A DNA stretch of 9,581 bases, taken from NCBI GenBank assembly GCA_011390535.1, contig JAABSF010000072.1:1-9581 (forward strand), in the 5' to 3' direction. The position numbers and the translations under genes are program-made. The notes under the pieces are model-generated. The model did not search any database and was not told the DNA's origin. It saw only the letters and a list, made by a program, of their open reading frames with translations. The DNA is from Deltaproteobacteria bacterium (GTDB taxonomy: Bacteria; Myxococcota_A; Polyangia; HGW-17; SLPX01). Each line of letters starts with the position of its first letter. Within the stretch, counting starts at the first letter, position 1. Of the stretch, positions 6,108-9,581 are shown piece by piece.

Positions 6108-7556
6108 TCATCTCAGCCACAAAAGCGCAAAAGCAGAGCACAACAAAACAGCGGCGAAAAGAGCGAGGAGAGTGTCATGGATTCCCCATTTTTCTTGTCG
6201 TAGCCACGAAAAAAAACCTAATCCATGATCAATATTTGTTGTGGGCGTCATGACGCTACTGTCTTGAACGCCGGTTCTATCTCTCACTGCGGGCATAGCG
6301 GTTCGAGTTGGTGCAGCAACCATATCTTCGGCCGCTTCCACCTGGATGGTGTTTCGACCTCTTTTCTCTCCGTCCTCAGTCGCTACCGTAGACGCTTCTC
6401 CTCTACACCATTCTTCTTCGGACTCCGGCCCCGATGTTTTCGCCGCGGTTGTATTAAAAAACGAAGGCGAGAGGTTTGACACCTCTTCTATTCCCTGCCG
6501 CAGCAATTCTTGTGCCTTTGAAGAATCAAAAGTGGGGTGATGTTCTGTGAGATAATTTTTCAAAGACTCGGTCCAAGCCGTGATGCTCCGAGGTCTTTTC
6601 TGAGGATCTTTTTCAAGCGCACATAGTACCAACTCATCCAATTTTCTCTCGATCCAGGGAGCGATCTCTGAGGGTGCGGGCACATGTGGGTCTTTAATGG
6701 CTAAAATCGTTTTGGATTTGGAATCTTTTGCGAAAAGTCTCCGGCCGGTTAAAAGCTCATGCAGAAGAATGCCGCATATAAACAGATCGCTCAGCTGTGT
6801 GGCCGGTTGTCCCATGATCTGCTCTGGAGACATGTATCCGAATTTGTCTTTTAATAAGTTTTTGCTTCCTCTCCATGTTGCCAGCAAAGATGCAGTTAGA
6901 TCCAGTCTGCCGAGCTTTATCTTCCCGGTGTTTTCCGCATAAATATCGGAAGGAGCCAGATAAAGAGCACCAGTTGTTTGGATGTTGTGTTTTCTGCTGT
7001 GATCGCCTAACACCGCCAGGGCGTCCCCGGCTTCCGCCAGCATCCACACCGCCATAGGCGGGGGTAATCCACGGCCATTCAAAGATAGCGGCAGCTCTCC
7101 AAAAGTGAACCCATGAACCGCTTCTGTTGCCGCATATACGGTATCTTCTACTCTGCCGGTGGACAACACTCTCAAAACTGAAGGGTGACAAAGTTCAACT
7201 GCTTTTTGCATTTTTTTCAAAAACTCATCTGAGCTTACTTCACAGCGATTCACCCCTGTGGTTTCCGAGAGAATGAACAGCTCAACCTCTTCGCCCCTTT
7301 CCCAGTTACTGTTTTCCCGTGCGATGTTTTCCCGGTAACTGTCTGCCCTGTCAACATTTCCCTGGTCAACATTTCCCTGGTCAACATTTCCCTGGTCAAC
7401 ATTTCCCCGGCCAACGTTTTCCCGGACAATGCCTTTAGGCTCACCGATGTTTCCCGGTTCAATCACCGTGGCATTAAAAACATTCAGTGTATCGTTGGTG
7501 TCCCTGAGCTTTCCCAGCAGGAAAGGCCCGTATTGATCTCCAGTTTTCAGCTTCAT
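6108..7556 (-). CDS. Tail-anchored pseudokinase of the Ser/Thr kinase family
   Basis: A 482-aa kinase-fold protein that should not phosphorylate. The C-lobe is clear: GYMSPEQ (240-246), SDLFICGILLHELLTGR (256-272) and CALEKDPQKRP (312-322). The catalytic sites are gone: no glycine loop, no VAIK Lys (VELFIL, 91-96), HRD replaced by ALY (197-199), the catalytic-loop Asn position holds D204, and DFG is replaced by RLD (217-219). Eight pentapeptide repeats (46-85) sit in the N-lobe just before the expected Lys strand. After residue 335 comes a low-complexity linker, then one membrane helix (about 462-480) with only two residues after it, so the kinase-like part should be cytoplasmic. The start ATG lies inside 11-bp repeats and has no strong Shine-Dalgarno. 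A scaffold or regulator role, perhaps for active kinases like the one at the window start, is inference. Confidence 0.88.
   Translation of the reverse strand: MKLKTGDQYGPFLLGKLRDTNDTLNVFNATVIEPGNIGEPKGIVRENVGRGNVDQGNVDQGNVDQGNVDRADSYRENIARENSNWERGEEVELFILSETTGVNRCEVSSDEFLKKMQKAVELCHPSVLRVLSTGRVEDTVYAATEAVHGFTFGELPLSLNGRGLPPPMAVWMLAEAGDALAVLGDHSRKHNIQTTGALYLAPSDIYAENTGKIKLGRLDLTASLLATWRGSKNLLKDKFGYMSPEQIMGQPATQLSDLFICGILLHELLTGRRLFAKDSKSKTILAIKDPHVPAPSEIAPWIERKLDELVLCALEKDPQKRPRSITAWTESLKNYLTEHHPTFDSSKAQELLRQGIEEVSNLSPSFFNTTAAKTSGPESEEEWCRGEASTVATEDGEKRGRNTIQVEAAEDMVAAPTRTAMPAVRDRTGVQDSSVMTPTTNIDHGLGFFSWLRQEKWGIHDTLLALFAAVLLCSAFALLWLR
7302..7421 (-). repeat. 15-bp tandem repeats encoding eight pentapeptides
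   Basis: Eight in-frame 15-bp units encode ENVGR, GNVDQ (three times), GNVDR, ADSYR, ENIAR and ENSNW in the pseudokinase N-lobe. The plus-strand unit TCAACATTTCCCTGG is identical at 7351, 7366 and 7381; outer copies are degenerate, the usual picture of an array expanding from its centre. Confidence 0.9.
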
Positions 7557-7593
7557 CTCAGCTTCATCTCAGCTTTATCTCAGCTTTACTCTC
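7549..7593 (-). repeat. 11-bp tandem repeats over the pseudokinase start codon
   Basis: On the plus strand AGCTTCATCTC occurs at 7549 and 7560, followed by AGCTTTATCTC (7571) and a 12-base variant (7582-7593). On the minus strand each of the two exact units contains GAGATGAAG, so the initiation context is duplicated. The upstream ATG (7567) opens a four-codon frame, MKLR, whose TGA overlaps the real start (ATGA). Confidence 0.8.
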
Positions 7594-7606
7594 AGCCTTA
7601 TGATTC

Positions 7607-7644
7607 ACAGATCCCTATTACAAACATAGATCCCTATTAAAAAC
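7607..7644. repeat. Two 19-bp direct repeats upstream of the pseudokinase
   Basis: Units 7607-7625 and 7626-7644 differ at two positions and share ATCCCTATTA. They lie 51-88 bases upstream of the pseudokinase start, where a promoter or activator site would be expected. No convincing -35/-10 pair was found. Confidence 0.6.
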
Positions 7645-7690
7645 AGAAAAAACACGCAAGATGATGATTACGATATAGAGATAAATGTTG

Positions 7691-7711
7691 CAAGAACAGA
7701 GGTGGTTCTTG
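7691..7711 (-). terminator. Possible terminator hairpin after the beta-helix gene
   Basis: CAAGAAC and GTTCTTG form a perfect 7-bp stem with a 7-base loop, 19 bases beyond the beta-helix stop. The T-run that follows on the minus strand is weak (CAACATTTAT), so termination may be inefficient. Confidence 0.35.
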
Positions 7712-7730
7712 GACAATTATTTGCGAACGA

Positions 7731-9113
7731 TTACCAGCCGTCGAGGACACATTGGAGCGTGTATGGCTCGGTTTTTGACAAGGGGATCTCTTCGAGGTCA
7801 TCTCCTAAACGGTTTCCACTGGCAAAACCTGTGACATCGTTAAACCGGTATGACCAACAATACCTGAGGTTTGGGTGGTCTTCAGAATAGGTCACCAGAT
7901 TATCAATAAGGATGACGTTTATAAATTCACTGAATGCCACAAAGTACCCCAGAAATTGATTGCGGCGCACATCCGCCTGGGAGCTTTTATACATGTACAT
8001 ACCACAACTGTTGCAGACATTATCGTGCACATAGGTCGCGCGGTTATGCCCTTTCTCTCCGCCGCCCGAGTATTGGATATACCCCAGCCGCCCGTTTGCC
8101 GACCCATCGACCATTGTGATGGTATTTCCGGCAATTATGTTGTGGGTTTTGTGCCAACTCACGATGGGCCCATCGGTATAGGTGCTGCCTTCACCTTGCT
8201 CCATCACATTGTCCAGGATGTACACATTCTCGCCGGTAGCGTTCACAATATCGCCCCCGGCGTTGTGATGAAAGTTGTTGTTTTGAATAATAATGTCTTC
8301 ATCGACACGCCCCGGACCTTCAATGTCAATACCAAATTGCGGCGCTGTTCCGTTGATGTGATGGATCTCATTGTTTTTTACTGCAATGCGTACACCCCCC
8401 ACTATTGAAATCCCCTGACGTCGATTATTGAAAATGTTATTGTTAGTAAACGTAATGTCAGTGGCATCCACCACCAGCGCGCCATCACCGGTCAACTCTC
8501 GTAACTCCATATTATCAACGAGCACTTTGTTGTTTCCCCACACACAAATACCATGCCCTTCATCGTGGGCCGTACTGCCGTTATCTTCATGAGGGGTATA
8601 CACATGGGTCTCCCTGTCGCCAACAATAACACCATCGCGCACGATAATATTATCGCCATTTAAGCGCAACACACAGTAATTCCATTTGTCGTTCGTCCCC
8701 ATGATGAGCACGGCACCTTCACTGAATACAAACTCCGTGTCCCCGAAAATAACAATGCCTCCCTGGTAAATATCGTTTATGTCTTCGCTCACTAGGTAGT
8801 TACCCTGGGGCAACACCACGCGAGTGTATCCTTGCTCGTGGGCCCAATCAACTGCAGCTTGTAAGTTGGCGGTTGTCTTAGATGCATCGGTGCTCGTGTT
8901 TGGAATGTCCCATTCATCGAGATCAATAAGGTATTCATTGGTGCCTGTTATTGCTGGTACCTGAACTTTAAACCCCGGCTTGGGTAATCCATCATCATCC
9001 AGGTCTTCTACATCCGGCTCATACACCGTATCGGTGGCACTTGATTCATCATTAGAACAAGATGCAATCGATAACGTCACAAAAAGAAACAGGCAATATG
9101 GGATATATTTCAT
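7731..9113 (-). CDS. Right-handed beta-helix lipoprotein
   Basis: A 460-aa exported lipoprotein. MKYIPYCLFLFVTLSIASC is a signal peptide ending in a lipobox (IASC), with C19 the lipidated residue. An acidic Asp-rich stretch (about 29-42) is followed by NLQAAVDWAHEQGYTRVVLPQGNY, the capping opening of pectate-lyase-like helices. About ten Asn/Val/Ile-rich coils follow (for example VLVDNMELRELTG, ITFTNNNIFNNRRQGISI, IIIQNNNFHHN). This fold is typical of polysaccharide lyases, epimerases and hydrolases acting on cell-surface or environmental glycans, but I cannot name the substrate or catalytic residues. The start was chosen for GGAG nine bases upstream; in-frame ATGs 5, 11 and 24 codons earlier are possible, the nearest giving a more basic signal peptide. 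It is AT-richer than the kinase genes, possibly acquired separately. Confidence 0.85.
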   Translation of the reverse strand: MKYIPYCLFLFVTLSIASCSNDESSATDTVYEPDVEDLDDDGLPKPGFKVQVPAITGTNEYLIDLDEWDIPNTSTDASKTTANLQAAVDWAHEQGYTRVVLPQGNYLVSEDINDIYQGGIVIFGDTEFVFSEGAVLIMGTNDKWNYCVLRLNGDNIIVRDGVIVGDRETHVYTPHEDNGSTAHDEGHGICVWGNNKVLVDNMELRELTGDGALVVDATDITFTNNNIFNNRRQGISIVGGVRIAVKNNEIHHINGTAPQFGIDIEGPGRVDEDIIIQNNNFHHNAGGDIVNATGENVYILDNVMEQGEGSTYTDGPIVSWHKTHNIIAGNTITMVDGSANGRLGYIQYSGGGEKGHNRATYVHDNVCNSCGMYMYKSSQADVRRNQFLGYFVAFSEFINVILIDNLVTYSEDHPNLRYCWSYRFNDVTGFASGNRLGDDLEEIPLSKTEPYTLQCVLDGW

Positions 9114-9237
9114 ATGCTTTTTCTCCATGATTTTTCCCGAGTGCATGTTGGGTGCATGGGGCTGCGTTGTGGTGCTGATTTGCATCCATTTGGGTTTACT
9201 ACCCTACCTGATTATTAGAATATTTGGCATTCATTTT

Positions 9238-9581
9238 CTAGTTTTTTATAGGAAGTGAACATTCCCTCCCTTTTTCTAGCTCCCTCCTGACAAGCTCCAC
9301 CAGCGCCTTTTCTGAGCCTCGCCCCATCCTGAACCGCTCCGTCTCATCCAGTCCTCCGCCTCGAACATTAATCTTTGTAAGCAGTTTTCGCACAAGCCCT
9401 CCCATGTACAAGGTGACTCTCTCTGTTCGTAACAGCGTCACCTCTACTTTTTCTCCACGGGTGAGCATGTCCAGGAACACGACCCCCTCCATCTCCTCAA
9501 GGCGCTTCATGACTTTTTTCTGCACCTTCTCTTCAACGTCTGCGACGGTCATCACCACCAGTTTCACCCACGAGCTACATA
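9238..9581 (-). CDS. Partial CDS, possible DHHA1-like C-terminal domain
   Basis: The frame is open to the right edge. The first usable start inside the window is a GTG at 9567 without a clear Shine-Dalgarno, so the 5' end probably lies outside. The visible 109 residues are alpha/beta: a strand (KLVVMTVADV), a charged helix, further strands (VVFLDML and VEVTLLRTERV), a helix GGLVRKLLTKI, then VRGGG and a C-terminal helix. This order, with GLV-helix then RGGG, resembles the DHHA1 domain of alanyl-tRNA synthetase and DHH phosphodiesterases, although the usual second GGG reads MGRGS. Without the upstream part this is a weak call. Its stop is 124 bases before the beta-helix start, in the same direction. 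Confidence 0.5.
   Translation of the reverse strand, partial: CSSWVKLVVMTVADVEEKVQKKVMKRLEEMEGVVFLDMLTRGEKVEVTLLRTERVTLYMGGLVRKLLTKINVRGGGLDETERFRMGRGSEKALVELVRRELEKGRECSLPIKN

Noticed and set aside
7302..7421. CRISPR array
   Set aside because: Repeats are 15 bp and contiguous with no spacers, and they keep the reading frame of a protein.
7250..7462. A 70-aa minus-strand frame with REMLT repeats
   Set aside because: It is the out-of-frame reading of the pseudokinase 15-bp repeats; 15 is a multiple of three, so every frame looks repetitive.
7875..8408. A 177-aa plus-strand open frame opposite the beta-helix gene
   Set aside because: It mirrors the Asn/Val/Ile-rich helix coils, matches no family I know, and has no Shine-Dalgarno support.

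Overview
The window (about 9.6 kb, roughly half G+C) reads as bacterial chromosome from a lineage rich in Hanks-type Ser/Thr kinases, such as Myxococcota or another former deltaproteobacterial group. This is inferred from a membrane-anchored Ser/Thr kinase and a second, degenerate kinase within 7 kb, both with long low-complexity linkers. No RNA gene, insertion sequence or CRISPR array was seen.

Layout, left to right. (1) 1-2387, plus strand: a Ser/Thr kinase cut by the left edge, with a kinase domain, a long linker, one membrane segment, a beta-rich extracytoplasmic region and a Pro/Arg-rich tail. (2) 2431-5723, minus strand: a compact operon of four genes joined by stop/start overlaps. In transcription order these are a FadR-type GntR regulator, an extended short-chain dehydrogenase/epimerase, a 150-aa beta-rich protein of unknown family, and a soluble ABC ATPase that resembles the eukaryotic CAF16/ABCI group. 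(3) 5724-6107: the operon's control region. It holds a perfect 17-bp FadR-like operator, a run of ten 8-bp half-site-like units and a candidate promoter. (4) 6108-7556, minus strand: a tail-anchored pseudokinase that has lost its catalytic residues and carries a pentapeptide-repeat insert in its N-lobe. (5) 7731-9113, minus strand: a right-handed beta-helix lipoprotein. (6) 9238 to the right edge, minus strand: a partial gene with a possible DHHA1-like C-terminal domain.

The operon with its control region is the most interesting part. The regulator keeps the arginines and the histidine that E. coli FadR uses to read DNA. Its promoter region carries AACTGGTACGACCAGTT, whose 13-bp core is the same as the E. 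coli fadB operator as I remember it. The simplest model is an acyl-CoA-responsive, self-regulated operon in which a dehydrogenase/epimerase, a small beta-barrel-like protein and a permease-less ABC ATPase act together, possibly on a lipid or sterol-like substrate. The substrate is inference.

A second theme is short tandem duplication. There are 15-bp units in two coding regions, a 15-bp sequence repeated at an 18-bp period in the epimerase N-terminus, 11-bp units over the pseudokinase start codon, 19-bp units upstream of it, and 8-bp units upstream of fadR. Replication slippage seems to be reshaping protein tails and control regions across this locus.
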